Origin: Planctomycetaceae bacterium
Lineage (GTDB): Bacteria > Planctomycetota > Planctomycetia > Pirellulales > Thermoguttaceae
Direction of reading: 5' to 3'
Assembly (NCBI GenBank): GCA_031274045.1
Contig: JAISQS010000233.1
Coordinates: 1 to 6,618 of the forward strand
Length of the DNA stretch: 6,618 bases
The position numbers and the translations under genes are program-made. Under the pieces are notes generated by a model. The model was not told where the DNA came from. It ran no database searches and saw only the letters and a program-made list of their open reading frames with translations. Positions within the stretch are counted from its first letter, which is position 1. Every line of letters starts with the position of its first letter. This document shows positions 1 through 6,618 of the stretch, piece after piece.

Positions 1-142
1 ACTTGTTGCTGTTTTGTTTCATCTCCAACTTTATGTTTTTTTGTTTTTCCGACAACTTGTTGATGTTTTGCCGAGTGTAATTTTGTACTAACTTGTCTTT
101 GTTTCGGTGTTTGTAATTCTCCACCAACTTGGTGGAGTTTTG
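1..142. repeat. Degenerate phased 16-base repeat
   Basis: A motif close to ACTTGTTGATGTTTTG recurs five times, starting at 1, 28, 55, 91 and 127. The spacings are 27, 27, 36 and 36 bases, all multiples of nine. The copies at 1 and 55 differ at one of 16 positions; the others differ from the copy at 55 at three or four positions. On the minus strand the repeat lies directly downstream of the NRDE-family gene, and two of the three minus-strand frames stay open across it to the window edge. It could be an intergenic repeat or the decayed, frameshifted tail of a coding repeat. No start codon with a ribosome site supports an independent gene. Confidence 0.55.
119..137. terminator. Perfect hairpin after the NRDE-family gene
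   Basis: CTCCACC (119-125) and GGTGGAG (131-137) pair perfectly around the loop AACTT. The hairpin begins 10 bases beyond the stop codon of the minus-strand NRDE-family gene, where a terminator is expected. On the minus strand no T-run follows it. On the plus strand it is followed by TTTTG, so it would look more like an intrinsic terminator for transcription from the left. It coincides with the last copy of the phased repeat. The hairpin is certain; the terminator role is inference. Confidence 0.35.
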
Positions 143-147
143 TCTTG

Positions 148-954
148 TTATTCCGCTTCTTCTTTGGCTGCTTTGGCTGCTGCTTTTGCGGCGGCGGCGG
201 CGCGGCTGGCGCGGTCTGTTGACAAAACTTGTCTTAACAATGCAGACACGTCTTCAAATGGTCTATCGCTTGGCGGACCTGCGGCGTATTGCATAACTGA
301 TCTTTGGGTTCGTTCGGTTAGTGAGAGTAGCATTGAGGAGACGGTGCCGTAACTTGGACCTTCTATTACGATTCCTCTTTTGCCCGATGCGTCTTGTTTG
401 CGTGAAAAAGTACGGCTCGCAACAGCAAGAAACGAAACCGCAGAATCAAGCCGCTGCAATGTCAAAAGCCGTCGGACAAATTCTTGACGAATATCGTTGT
501 GGTCGTTCATGCGGTTGTCGGAGAGTATGTGCAAACCCGGCGTAAAACGCTCAATCTCCACAATATCACCGCCGTAAACCACGCCGCCGCTATGACGATC
601 AACACAGACAATATTACAACCATCATAACCGCCGCTCAATAACTCAATAAACGTCTTCTCAAGTGCCTCCTCCGCATTCTGACAATTAAGAATCTCCTTG
701 CAAAGAATACCGCGCGATGTCGGCGCAACAGGAATTGAACGTTTTGGACAATTCAATACTGAAACCAAAAGTCCGTATTGATTGACACCAGCCCAAGTGC
801 CGTTAGCTTTTTTATCTATTCCGCAAACAACACGGGGGCGACCCGATTGAATACGCGGAGGCATTGCGGCTCGGCTAAACCGCTCCTCACGATTCATCGC
901 AACAAGTAACGGCGAATCTTTTGCCGAATGATATTGAATAGCAATTATACCCAT
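148..954 (-). CDS. NRDE/TANGO2-family protein
   Basis: This 268-residue protein belongs to the NRDE family (related to eukaryotic TANGO2), predicted cytoplasmic and of uncertain biochemical role; TANGO2 has been linked to heme and lipid handling. Family landmarks in order are NREE at 21-24 in place of the name-giving NRDE, GTWAGVNQYGL at 52-62, TSRGILC at 79-85, YDGCNIVCVDR at 110-120, GLHILSDN at 140-147, and the late GPSYGTVSSMLLSL at 199-212. Length is close to the usual 240-270. Many family members start with Met-Cys; here residue 2 is Gly. The last 18 residues are an Ala/Lys/Glu tail coded by a GC-rich triplet run at about 155-204. The ATG at 952-954 is chosen because the domain starts at once; only a weak GGA lies before it. 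No signal peptide is visible. Family assignment is fairly sure, function is not. Confidence 0.85.
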   Translation of the reverse strand: MGIIAIQYHSAKDSPLLVAMNREERFSRAAMPPRIQSGRPRVVCGIDKKANGTWAGVNQYGLLVSVLNCPKRSIPVAPTSRGILCKEILNCQNAEEALEKTFIELLSGGYDGCNIVCVDRHSGGVVYGGDIVEIERFTPGLHILSDNRMNDHNDIRQEFVRRLLTLQRLDSAVSFLAVASRTFSRKQDASGKRGIVIEGPSYGTVSSMLLSLTERTQRSVMQYAAGPPSDRPFEDVSALLRQVLSTDRASRAAAAAKAAAKAAKEEAE

Positions 955-975
955 AATCCAGTCTTAAATATTTCT

Positions 976-994
976 GCCCCGCCCCCGCCCCGCC
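976..994 (-). other. G-rich tract in the leader of the NRDE-family gene
   Basis: On the minus strand this reads as G-runs of two, four, five and four separated by single C bases, ending 22 bases upstream of the NRDE-family start codon. In an AT-rich context it is conspicuous. Three runs are long enough for three-tier stacking and the fourth has only two G, so a two-tier or bulged G-quadruplex is possible. An effect on translation is inference. Confidence 0.4.
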
Positions 995-1059
995 AAATCA
1001 ACTCACCAAAAAACAGGCTGCCCAAATGCAAACCCGACACCATAAACAGAACTCGTTTA

Positions 1060-1088
1060 AGTATTTTTTGATTCATGCAATTTGACAA
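1060..1088 (-). promoter_or_regulatory. Candidate sigma-70-type promoter for the NRDE-family gene
   Basis: On the minus strand TTGTCA (1088-1083) is followed after 17 bases by AATACT (1065-1060), matching the consensus boxes at five and four of six positions. Transcription would start near 1053, leaving a leader of roughly 100 bases that includes the G-rich tract. An overlapping plus-strand TTGACA at 1082-1087 with TTAAAT at 1106-1111 makes the assignment ambiguous. Confidence 0.3.
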
Positions 1089-1245
1089 GTGAGAGACAAC
1101 ACAGCTTAAATTGTTAATACGCTTTTGTCCCAACGGAATCAAATAATGCGTTGTGTGCAGCGTAAGTTTTCGGAATTGCCCGCAAATTTTCAAGTCAAAT
1201 AAATCAACCCAAAAATATCACGAACAGCTAATAACCCCCCAAAAG

Positions 1246-1289
1246 ATTCAAGTTCAAGTTCAAGTTCAAACTCAAAATCTCAAACTCAA
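1246..1289. repeat. Six-base tandem repeat (GTTCAA type)
   Basis: One ATTCAA and three GTTCAA units run from 1246 to 1269, followed by looser ACTCAA, AATCTCAA and ACTCAA units to 1289. It lies in noncoding DNA between the divergent genes. No inverted symmetry suggests an operator; slippage growth is the simplest explanation. Confidence 0.7.
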
Positions 1290-1398
1290 AATCCACAAGG
1301 CGACAATTCTCCCACCCAATCAAAAACCGAAAACCCCTCTTTCGTGGGGCAATCAAATTGCACACGACGTTTCGCGGTATACGTGCTGTTTTTGTGTA

Positions 1399-1426
1399 TT
1401 GACATCAATTCGAATGCCGTTAGAAT
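1399..1426 (+). promoter_or_regulatory. Candidate sigma-70-type promoter for the glycosidase-like gene
   Basis: A consensus TTGACA (1399-1404) is followed after 16 bases by TAGAAT (1421-1426), which matches the minus-ten consensus at five of six positions. Transcription would begin near 1433 and give the secreted glycosidase-like gene a leader of about 250 bases containing the CCAATTTA repeat. No other box pair nearer the gene looked as good. Alternative sigma factors cannot be excluded. Confidence 0.4.
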
Positions 1427-1599
1427 TGCGACCCGTTTTGTGTTTATGTTGTTTTGGGTGAATTGGGGTTCGGCGTGAATTGTGTGTTGTTGCATCGTCG
1501 TGTAGCGTAGTGTTTCAAGTTTTAACTCGCTCCGTTTTTTTGTACGAATATTGCCAAAGTTACCGCGCCGCATCTTAATTTTGCCCGCCAACTAGTCAA

Positions 1600-1654
1600 C
1601 CAATTAACCAAATATAACTAAACCAATTTACCAATTTACCAATTTACCAATTAA
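1600..1654. repeat. Eight-base tandem repeat (CCAATTTA type)
   Basis: CCAATTTA occurs three times head to tail at 1623-1646 and continues as CCAATTAA at 1647-1654; a further CCAATTAA lies at 1600-1607. The unit length is not a multiple of three, which fits noncoding DNA. The array ends 14 bases before the ribosome site of the glycosidase-like gene, so it would be unstructured A/C/T-rich leader sequence just upstream of the initiation region. Confidence 0.75.
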
Positions 1655-1668
1655 CCAAAAAAATTTTT

Positions 1669-1673
1669 AGGAG
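1669..1673 (+). promoter_or_regulatory. Shine-Dalgarno site AGGAG
   Basis: AGGAG is separated by eight bases from the ATG at 1682 and decides that start. An out-of-frame ATG at 1677 is only three bases from it and opens a two-codon frame that stops within the true start (ATGTTATGA). This is the clearest ribosome site in the window; the two lipoprotein genes have none comparable. Confidence 0.8.
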
Positions 1674-1681
1674 ATTATGTT

Positions 1682-2764
1682 ATGAGGACAATTTTATCAC
1701 GTGTGAGTTTGCTGATTGTGTTTGCGATGTTGCCGATTGTTGCGGCGGCTCAAGAGAAGACTCCGCAACCGATTGACGAGGCAACAATGAAGGCTTGGAG
1801 CGAGCCGTATCGGGGTTGGAAGTATCACCCAACGCCGATCATTCCCGCCAATTATAAAATTCCCGGCGCGGAAGATTTTCACAGTTACGATGTTCCTTGC
1901 GTCTATCAATTGAAGGACAAACCGGATACTTGGTACATGAGTTTCATCGGATTCAACGGCAAAGGTTACAACTCTTTTGTCATTGAAAGCGACGACCTCG
2001 TCAACTGGAAGAATCCAAAACTCGCTCTCGGATTCGGAAAAGAAGGCGAGTTTGATTTTGGGGGTTGTGTGATTGGTGCTTTTTTGTATGAAAGTTGGGA
2101 CATCAAGTCGCCGCGTATTTTGAAGCAGAAGGACGGCAAATATTGGACGCTTTACGGTTGTTATCCGAAGCAAGGCGGTTATGAATTGCGACCGGGTTAT
2201 GAGGGGATTGCGTCGAGTGAGGACGGTATAACTTGGAAGCGGGCATTTGACAAACCGATTCTTTCAGTGTTTCAAGATGATTGCAAGAAGTGGGAAAAAG
2301 ATTGTATTTATCAACCTTGGCTTGTTGAACACAAAAATAAATATTACAACTTTTACAACGCTGCGGAGGGCGGAATTGAGCAGATGGGGTTAGCCGTTTC
2401 GGACGATTTGCTCAACTGGAAACGCCGCGAACACAATCCAATCATACGTATTCGCAAAGGCGGATACGATGAGAAGTTTGTCTCTGACGGTAAAGTTTTC
2501 AAGGACGGCGATCATTGGGTGATGTTTTATTTTGGTGTTGGCAAGGGAGGTGCGAGTATTATGATTGCGTTTTCGCGGGACTTGGAAAATTGGACTGCTG
2601 ACGCGGAGCCGCTCTATAAATTCGGGGGTCATCCGACCGGTCTTGACAAAACTTACGCTCACAAGATTTCACTTGTGTACAACCCAAAAGACCAAACTTT
2701 CTACATGTTCTACTGCGCCACCGGCAACAAAGGACGAACCATCGGTCTAATAAAATCAAAATGA
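1682..2764 (+). CDS. Secreted five-bladed propeller glycosidase-like protein
   Basis: This 360-residue protein has a Sec signal peptide: Arg2 and Arg7, a hydrophobic core at about 8-20, and a likely cut after AAA at 21-23. The rest looks like a single five-bladed beta-propeller of the GH43/GH32/GH117/GH130-like structural group, which acts on plant, algal or host glycans. The blade signature Ser-x-Asp-x-x-x-x-Trp recurs as SDDLVNW (103-109), SEDGITW (179-185), SDDLLNW (240-246) and SRDLENW (298-304), typical of these folds. Candidate active-site acids at blade starts are Asp70, Asp207 and Asp269, with His327 in the last blade; these are inferred by position only. There is no lipobox or carbohydrate-binding domain. 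The start is fixed by AGGAG and the signal peptide. Exact GH family and substrate cannot be read from the sequence. Confidence 0.8.
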   Translation: MRTILSRVSLLIVFAMLPIVAAAQEKTPQPIDEATMKAWSEPYRGWKYHPTPIIPANYKIPGAEDFHSYDVPCVYQLKDKPDTWYMSFIGFNGKGYNSFVIESDDLVNWKNPKLALGFGKEGEFDFGGCVIGAFLYESWDIKSPRILKQKDGKYWTLYGCYPKQGGYELRPGYEGIASSEDGITWKRAFDKPILSVFQDDCKKWEKDCIYQPWLVEHKNKYYNFYNAAEGGIEQMGLAVSDDLLNWKRREHNPIIRIRKGGYDEKFVSDGKVFKDGDHWVMFYFGVGKGGASIMIAFSRDLENWTADAEPLYKFGGHPTGLDKTYAHKISLVYNPKDQTFYMFYCATGNKGRTIGLIKSK

Positions 2765-2768
2765 ATTT

Positions 2769-2802
2769 CAGAGTAGAAACGCAACGCATCGCGTCTCTGT
2801 TT
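2769..2802 (+). terminator. Possible terminator of the glycosidase-like gene
   Basis: CAGAG (2769-2773) pairs with CTCTG (2795-2799), and ACGC (2779-2782) pairs with GCGT (2791-2794), leaving a five-base bulge on the left arm and an eight-base loop. It begins five bases after the stop codon and is followed by only TTT. The position suits a terminator, but the short T-run and bulge make it weak. The sequence may instead belong to the dispersed repeat that fills the following spacer. Confidence 0.3.
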
Positions 2803-2812
2803 GGATAATTGC

Positions 2813-2853
2813 ACAGGAAGATAAGTGAAGGTAATGGAAGAATATTTTGCCTG
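2813..2853 (+). repeat. Copy 1 of a gene-end hairpin repeat
   Basis: Positions 2813-2846 match 4938-4971 at 27 of 34 bases by hand alignment without gaps, including an identical 14-base block AATGGAAGAATATT. CAGG at 2814-2817 can pair with CCTG at 2850-2853, mirroring the stronger stem of the second copy. It starts 48 bases after the glycosidase-like stop codon; the second copy starts 55 bases after the heme lipoprotein stop codon. A 3'-end RNA processing or termination role, or a mobile repeat preferring gene ends, are both possible. Confidence 0.55.
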
Positions 2854-2894
2854 ATTATTTCGTCGTTCCCTTTATCAATATACACGGTATCAAT

Positions 2895-2925
2895 GCGTTG
2901 GCATCAACGCCCTGAAAGGGCAAAA
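2895..2925. repeat. Double hairpin with left arm of an inverted pair
   Basis: GCGTT (2895-2899) pairs with AACGC (2906-2910), and the overlapping GCCCT (2909-2913) pairs with AGGGC (2917-2921) around GAA. CGCCCTGAAAGGGCAAAA at 2908-2925 is present exactly, in reverse complement, at 3187-3204. This could be the left end of a small repeat element. Confidence 0.6.
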
Positions 2926-3033
2926 TATCATAACGTATGGTAACGCCCTACGATAATTGATTGTAAATAACCTTCGCCCAAACGAGGCAATAATATCAGA
3001 CCAAACGGAAGTTTTTAGTTTTCAGTGTCGATT

Positions 3034-3106
3034 CGTTAGCGACGGTCGATTGGGAGCGACGAGATGTGTCGTTCGTTTGACTTGGGGCAAGCTCCCTTCG
3101 CTAACG
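3034..3106. repeat. Nested long-stem inverted repeat
   Basis: CGTTAGCGA (3034-3042) is complementary to TCGCTAACG (3098-3106), and inside it GGGAGC (3052-3057) is complementary to GCTCCC (3091-3096). Together they make a two-part imperfect stem enclosing about 33 bases, in which CGAC (3057-3060) can also pair with GTCG (3068-3071). It lies centrally between the inverted 18-base copies at 2908 and 3187 and could be the folded core of a non-autonomous element. Confidence 0.6.
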
Positions 3107-3186
3107 GTTGTTTTGTTTGAAAAATTAGGAGGAAATGAGGTTTTGGCGTGTTGGTGAACCGAAGTTTTTTTCCGCCCCATTTTGGC

Positions 3187-3204
3187 TTTTGCCCTTTCAG
3201 GGCG
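3187..3204. repeat. Right arm of the inverted 18-base pair
   Basis: This is the exact reverse complement of 2908-2925 and contains the hairpin GCCCT-TTC-AGGGC at 3191-3203. The segment bounded by the two arms is about 297 bases long. Because each arm is itself a palindrome, the apparent inversion involves only the flanking TTTT/AAAA and loop. Confidence 0.6.
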
Positions 3205-3226
3205 AGAGTTATTGGGGGCGATTTTT

Positions 3227-3271
3227 CACAGGGCGTTGCCCTGTGCTATGGGCTTTTTGCCCCGTTGGGGC
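3227..3271. repeat. Adjacent strong hairpins with alternative pairing
   Basis: CACAGGGC (3227-3234) and GCCCTGTG (3238-3245) form a perfect eight-base stem with loop GTT. GCCCC (3259-3263) and GGGGC (3267-3271) form a second stem with the same loop. GGGC at 3250-3253 can instead pair with GCCC at 3259-3262, so the second hairpin and this one exclude each other. A run of seven A follows at 3274. Read on the minus strand, the second hairpin is preceded by a T-run rather than followed by one, so it is not a standard terminator. Confidence 0.6.
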
Positions 3272-3422
3272 GTAAAAAAATTCGCCGCAACGTAAGGTAG
3301 CCAACTCCGTTTGTCAAATAGTTATTAAGGTAAGTAAAATTGGTCGTACATCGCGAATTGGTAAAGCGTGAGTTAGTCGGGGATCAATATCGGTAACAAA
3401 ATTATGGCTATGGTGATGGCGA

Positions 3423-3527
3423 ATGGGAATTTTCAAGCGCAAAAAGTATATATTACGTTGGTGTATTGATAATATTTCAAAAAAATTGTTTTTTGTTTTA
3501 GGACAAAAAACGCATAAAAATTTGTGA
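3423..3527 (+). CDS. Possible 34-residue basic leader peptide
   Basis: An ATG at 3423 opens a 34-codon frame that ends in TGA at 3525-3527, overlapping the GTG start of the next gene in the four bases GTGA, an arrangement typical of translational coupling. GGTGAT (3412-3417), complementary to the 16S anti-SD end, sits five bases before the ATG. The peptide is rich in Lys and Arg, with FKRKKYILRW near its start, and has no recognisable domain. The next gene lacks a good ribosome site of its own, which makes coupling attractive. A chance ORF of this length in AT-rich DNA is also quite possible. Confidence 0.22.
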   Translation: MGIFKRKKYILRWCIDNISKKLFFVLGQKTHKNL

Positions 3528-4882
3528 GTGATATGATGAGAAATTTTGTACAAAAATACCAATTGATGTTTTGTTGTGGTGATTTTGTGTGGAGTTGCCG
3601 GTTGGTGTTGTTGATGATTTTGGTGATGGTTTTGTTTTTTGTTGGCGGTTGTACGGGTGGTAAGATGCCGCCTAATCCTGATCCTGATATTGATAATAAC
3701 TCCGGTTTGACAACGAATTCCGGCTATGTTGAGCCAATGTTTCCGTTGATAGATTCGGGCGTGTTTACGGACAAAGAATTGCCCAACAACACGACGGTCA
3801 CCACCACCAACACTAACAGCGACAACGACGACACAACCAAAGAACAAAACAGACCCGCTCCAACAGAAAACAAAAATCAAAATAAAACAGACACAGAAAC
3901 TGAAACAGAAACCGACACAGAAAAATCAACACCAGACGAAGAAAAAAAAACTGAACTACGTCAACATCAACTTGAAATTCAGCTCGCGATGTTGTTGTCG
4001 GATCGAGAAGTTAGCGGTTGTGATGTTGACGAAATCTATCGCCGCGCCGACTTCAACATGAATCATACAAGCGGCGGTAACATTGCGGCTGTTTTGTTTT
4101 CTCCCGCAGGAAAATCAGGGCAAAACGCTTCTGTGAGTTCTGATTTACCGGTTAAAGTTAAGTCGCCGCTTTCGCCTTTGGTTGATGATCTTGTTGGTCA
4201 AGTCGACAACTATATTAGCAAGATTGGTGAAAATTTGAGTGATCTTAGTACGTCTGAAAATTATCCCGAAGATGGCGAATCAATTTATCGTGATGCGGGC
4301 GGGCTTGCACTTGTTGCGTTGATGATTGGATTGGCGGACGCGGATTCTAAGTATAAAAAAGCAGCACCGGCGTTGATTGATTCCGCGTGCAAACTTGCTG
4401 TTGCGAAGGATTATAAAATTGCCGAATCGGAATTTGCTCTTTTGAAATCTGCGTTGACAAGCAGCGGACAACCGGAAAAAATCAAGTTGACAAAAATTAT
4501 AAAACTTAAACCGTTGATGAAAGCGATGCCCAACCTCAGCTCAAATGTAAGACGAATCACAAACACCGAAGCGAAATTAAAAAGACAACTCGGCAGGAAA
4601 CCAAACGATATTTTCGGACAACTCGCAGCACTCGCGGCAATAAGCGAAGGGAGCATCCAAAACGGAGATGAAACTGAAAAACCGAGCGAAATTGAGGCGT
4701 GGAAAAAAGAATGCGAACGATTTCGAGATGCCGCAATAAAAGCAAATAACGCCGCACACGCATTCGCAAACGGAAAAATTCGCTACGAAGATTATTGGTC
4801 AACCTTCAACGAAATGAACCGCGCATGCGACTCCTGCCACAAAATATTTTACCCGCGAGCAATCAATCAAAATGAAAAATAA
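3524..4882 (+). CDS. Lipoprotein with C-terminal cytochrome c'-like heme domain
   Basis: This 452-residue product has a hydrophobic segment at about 26-41 and a lipobox Val-Gly-Gly-Cys43, so it should be lipid-anchored outside the inner membrane. Residues 44-145 are an Asn/Thr/Asp/Glu-rich linker with a TETETETDTE run (124-133). The helical remainder ends in Cys-Asp-Ser-Cys-His at 435-439 followed by KIFYP, the arrangement of cytochrome c' proteins, where heme is bound by CxxCH in the last helix of a four-helix bundle. Residues about 216-312 resemble about 326-445 in helix pattern but lack the heme motif, suggesting a duplication with one silent domain. Electron transfer or gas/redox sensing are options. 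The start is uncertain: GTG 3524 gives a long signal; ATG 3533 or 3536 also fit. No nearby heme-lyase gene is visible. Confidence 0.72.
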   Translation: MSDMMRNFVQKYQLMFCCGDFVWSCRLVLLMILVMVLFFVGGCTGGKMPPNPDPDIDNNSGLTTNSGYVEPMFPLIDSGVFTDKELPNNTTVTTTNTNSDNDDTTKEQNRPAPTENKNQNKTDTETETETDTEKSTPDEEKKTELRQHQLEIQLAMLLSDREVSGCDVDEIYRRADFNMNHTSGGNIAAVLFSPAGKSGQNASVSSDLPVKVKSPLSPLVDDLVGQVDNYISKIGENLSDLSTSENYPEDGESIYRDAGGLALVALMIGLADADSKYKKAAPALIDSACKLAVAKDYKIAESEFALLKSALTSSGQPEKIKLTKIIKLKPLMKAMPNLSSNVRRITNTEAKLKRQLGRKPNDIFGQLAALAAISEGSIQNGDETEKPSEIEAWKKECERFRDAAIKANNAAHAFANGKIRYEDYWSTFNEMNRACDSCHKIFYPRAINQNEK

Positions 4883-4937
4883 TTACTACGAAGTCAATTA
4901 ATTTTCGTTGCGCAATTTTTATTCGGGGGAATTATTT

Positions 4938-4976
4938 ACAGGAAAATTGAGGAATGCAATGGAAGAATATTCCTGT
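4938..4976 (+). repeat. Copy 2 of the gene-end hairpin repeat
   Basis: ACAGGAA (4938-4944) pairs perfectly with TTCCTGT (4970-4976), and an inner ATTG (4946-4949) pairs with CAAT (4957-4960). It is followed by TAAAAAAT rather than a T-run. The first 34 bases match the copy at 2813-2846. Its place 55 bases after the heme lipoprotein gene suggests a transcript end or processing signal between this gene and the transglutaminase-like gene. Confidence 0.6.
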
Positions 4977-4999
4977 TAAAAAATGTCATTAGCATCGTT

Positions 5000-5026
5000 G
5001 CAAAACGCAAAACGCAAAACGCAAAC
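5000..5026. repeat. Seven-base tandem repeat GCAAAAC
   Basis: GCAAAAC occurs three times head to tail (5000-5020) and is followed by a shortened GCAAAC (5021-5026). It lies 55 bases upstream of the transglutaminase-like start codon. A direct-repeat binding site is conceivable, but slippage is the simpler reading. Confidence 0.7.
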
Positions 5027-5080
5027 GAAATATCAGGTACAAGCCGTTTAAAATTCCTAACAAAAAATAGTTGATAAAAA

Positions 5081-6618
5081 ATGTTCTACAATAAATTCCT
5101 TTTATTTTTCTTGGTGATTATTTATTTGATTCTTTTTCCGTTTATTGTTGGTTGTTCGTGGTTTGAGCCTATAATTTCTAGTGTTACGGGTGTTCGTGTT
5201 GATGCGGTGGCGGGTGTTGATATTTTGCAAAACGGCGGCGAATATTGGGAGACGATTACTGTTGACGGCAATCAGATCGGATTCCAAAGAACCGCGTTAA
5301 GCCGCCTAGAAGATAAACTATTATTTGAACAACAATCACGCCTGATTGCTTTGCGGCACGGCGAACGATTCGACGTGGCAATGTTGATAAAATCCGAATC
5401 AGACAGCAACGGAATGATGACAAACTGCAAGCTACAAATCACAACCGGACGCAACCCAATCGAAACGAATTTCTCAATCAAAAATAATAAACTTGTCATC
5501 ACAACAGAAAAAAATCAACAAGAAATCGAATGGCAAAAAACCGCCGGCGCAGACGCAATTATAAGATCGTTGCTTGCGAATCCTTTGAAGTTGAGTGAAA
5601 AACGGCAGATAACTTTTTTTGATCCGTCCCAATCGCGAATAGTAAAATCAATGATGACGGCTGAATCAATTGAACAAATTCCAATCAACGGCGATGTCAA
5701 AAATCTGCTGCGAATTAACGTACAAAATCAAATCAATCACGACTCGCAACAAGAATATATCTACTGGACAGATCGCGGCGGCAATATAATTCGAACGGAG
5801 ACAGTTCTTGATAAAAAAGTTATTACAACTAGTCGTTCGCCCAAAAAACTTGCGATATCGATCATTTCGGATGAGCCTAATGTTGATCTTGGTAATTTTG
5901 GCGAAGTGATTTTGGACGGGCAAATTGAGTTGCCGCGAACGGAATCTCCTATTTCGTATCAAGTCAAATTTACGCCGCATTTGCCGAAAGGTACATTTAC
6001 AAATTCGGCGTTCCAAAAAATCGTTCCTCTTGACGATTCGTCGGTGCAAATTACAGTTTGGAGTGCGGTTGGAAACATTCCGAAAAACTACGGCAACACC
6101 GAATTTGACGGAACAAACGATGAGCCGCAATCAGATGATCAATTTGAAGAGTATCTTGTGTCGAATGGTTTTATTGACTTGGACGATCCGGTTTTATTGC
6201 AACTTGCGGCGGCGGTTGATTCGAGCAAGATGACGGATTGGGAGACGGCAGTAATGTTGGAGAAGTTGGTATCGAAAACGGTGAAGTTGAGTTCGTTATC
6301 GGTCGCGTTTGCGTCGTCTGCTGACGCTTTGCAATTGCAAAAAGGCGACTGTACGGAACAGGCGGTTTTGTTGGCGGCACTTTGCAGAGTAAAAAAAATT
6401 CCGTCAAGAGTTGTGCTGGGATTAGCATTTTCCGTTGCGCAAAATGGAACTTCACAAAATCAAAACAATCCCGCAAATCAAAATGACAATAACCTCCAGA
6501 ATATCACGCATAATAAAATGGTTTTTCATCTTTGGAATGAGGTGTATGTTGATGGTATTTGGTGTCCTCTTGATGCGGCTTATGCGCTTGGCGGGGCAGA
6601 TGCGGCGCGGATAAAGAT
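5081..6618 (+). CDS. Transglutaminase-like lipoprotein, 3' end cut off
   Basis: An open frame of 512 codons runs from ATG 5081 through the window end without a stop. The N-terminus is hydrophobic with lipobox Ile-Val-Gly-Cys25, predicting an envelope lipoprotein. Residues from about 50 start with GEYWETITVDGNQIGFQRT, like the beta-rich domain with a Trp...Gly-x-x-Gly pattern that precedes transglutaminase domains in planctomycetes (from memory). The transglutaminase-like core shows a Cys-His-Asp triad: Cys424 in KGDCTEQAVLLAALC, His483 in VFHLWNEVYVDGIW and Asp498 in CPLDAAYALG. Such domains are usually proteases or amide-bond enzymes. An Asn/Gln-rich insertion (about 454-479) separates Cys and His. 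An in-frame TAA at 5075 makes ATG 5081 the first start; no Shine-Dalgarno site is visible. The domain is nearly complete at the cut. Confidence 0.85.
   Translation, partial: MFYNKFLLFFLVIIYLILFPFIVGCSWFEPIISSVTGVRVDAVAGVDILQNGGEYWETITVDGNQIGFQRTALSRLEDKLLFEQQSRLIALRHGERFDVAMLIKSESDSNGMMTNCKLQITTGRNPIETNFSIKNNKLVITTEKNQQEIEWQKTAGADAIIRSLLANPLKLSEKRQITFFDPSQSRIVKSMMTAESIEQIPINGDVKNLLRINVQNQINHDSQQEYIYWTDRGGNIIRTETVLDKKVITTSRSPKKLAISIISDEPNVDLGNFGEVILDGQIELPRTESPISYQVKFTPHLPKGTFTNSAFQKIVPLDDSSVQITVWSAVGNIPKNYGNTEFDGTNDEPQSDDQFEEYLVSNGFIDLDDPVLLQLAAAVDSSKMTDWETAVMLEKLVSKTVKLSSLSVAFASSADALQLQKGDCTEQAVLLAALCRVKKIPSRVVLGLAFSVAQNGTSQNQNNPANQNDNNLQNITHNKMVFHLWNEVYVDGIWCPLDAAYALGGADAARIK

Larger units (their letters stand above)
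955..1681. other. Divergent intergenic region, no convincing gene
   Basis: These 727 bases separate the divergently transcribed NRDE-family and glycosidase-like genes. They hold a G-rich tract next to the minus-strand gene, candidate promoters on both strands, a TTCAAG-type and a CCAATTTA-type tandem repeat, and a ribosome site at the right end. Open frames on the minus strand (945-1193, 1286-1591) and plus strand (1153-1461) give low-complexity products without domain-like patterns or good ribosome sites, so I do not call them. A weak CCCC/GGGG hairpin sits at about 1334-1349. Confidence 0.6.
2765..3523. repeat. Palindrome-rich intergenic repeat cluster
   Basis: About 760 bases between the glycosidase-like gene and the heme lipoprotein gene carry at least six short perfect or near-perfect hairpins, many built from GCCC/GGGC arms, and two identical 18-base segments in opposite orientation at 2908-2925 and 3187-3204. 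Apparent ORFs here (for example 2957-3157) are fragments of these repeats. The pattern resembles dispersed non-autonomous repeats found between genes in several gut bacterial phyla. No transposase is present. The last 220 bases (about 3300-3523) are plain AT-rich DNA apart from one possible small ORF. Confidence 0.6.

Overview
The window is an AT-rich bacterial chromosomal segment with four protein genes separated by unusually long, repeat-laden intergenic spaces. The gene set is an NRDE/TANGO2-family protein, a secreted five-bladed propeller glycosidase-like protein, a lipoprotein with a C-terminal cytochrome c'-type heme site, and a transglutaminase-like lipoprotein. Together with the many palindromic intergenic repeats, this is most reminiscent of an uncultured gut- or rumen-type member of the Planctomycetota. 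That assignment is inference; there is no rRNA or marker gene here to prove it.

Layout. Positions 1-147 hold a degenerate, periodically spaced repeat and a perfect hairpin. Positions 148-954 (minus strand) encode the NRDE/TANGO2-like protein. Positions 955-1681 are a divergent intergenic region with a G-rich tract, candidate promoters on both strands and two short tandem repeats. Positions 1682-2764 (plus) encode a secreted propeller glycosidase-like protein with a clear Shine-Dalgarno sequence. Positions 2765-3523 are about 760 bases of palindromes and inverted repeats that look like remnants of small non-autonomous repeat elements, plus a possible 34-codon ORF. Positions 3524-4882 (plus) encode the heme lipoprotein. 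Positions 4883-5080 contain a hairpin repeat that matches one behind the glycosidase gene, and a 7-base tandem repeat. Positions 5081-6618 (plus) encode a transglutaminase-like lipoprotein that runs off the window.

How the genes might work together. No single pathway is evident. Three of the four products carry export signals (one Sec signal peptide, two lipoboxes), so the plus-strand genes mostly serve the cell envelope or the outside. The two lipoprotein genes are 199 bases apart in the same direction and could be cotranscribed, but the hairpin between them could also separate them. The most unusual property is compositional: along each gene, synonymous third positions switch in blocks between T/G and A/C, often starting T/G-rich and ending A/C-rich. 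I see no CRISPR array, tRNA, rRNA, intact transposase or recognisable defence system.
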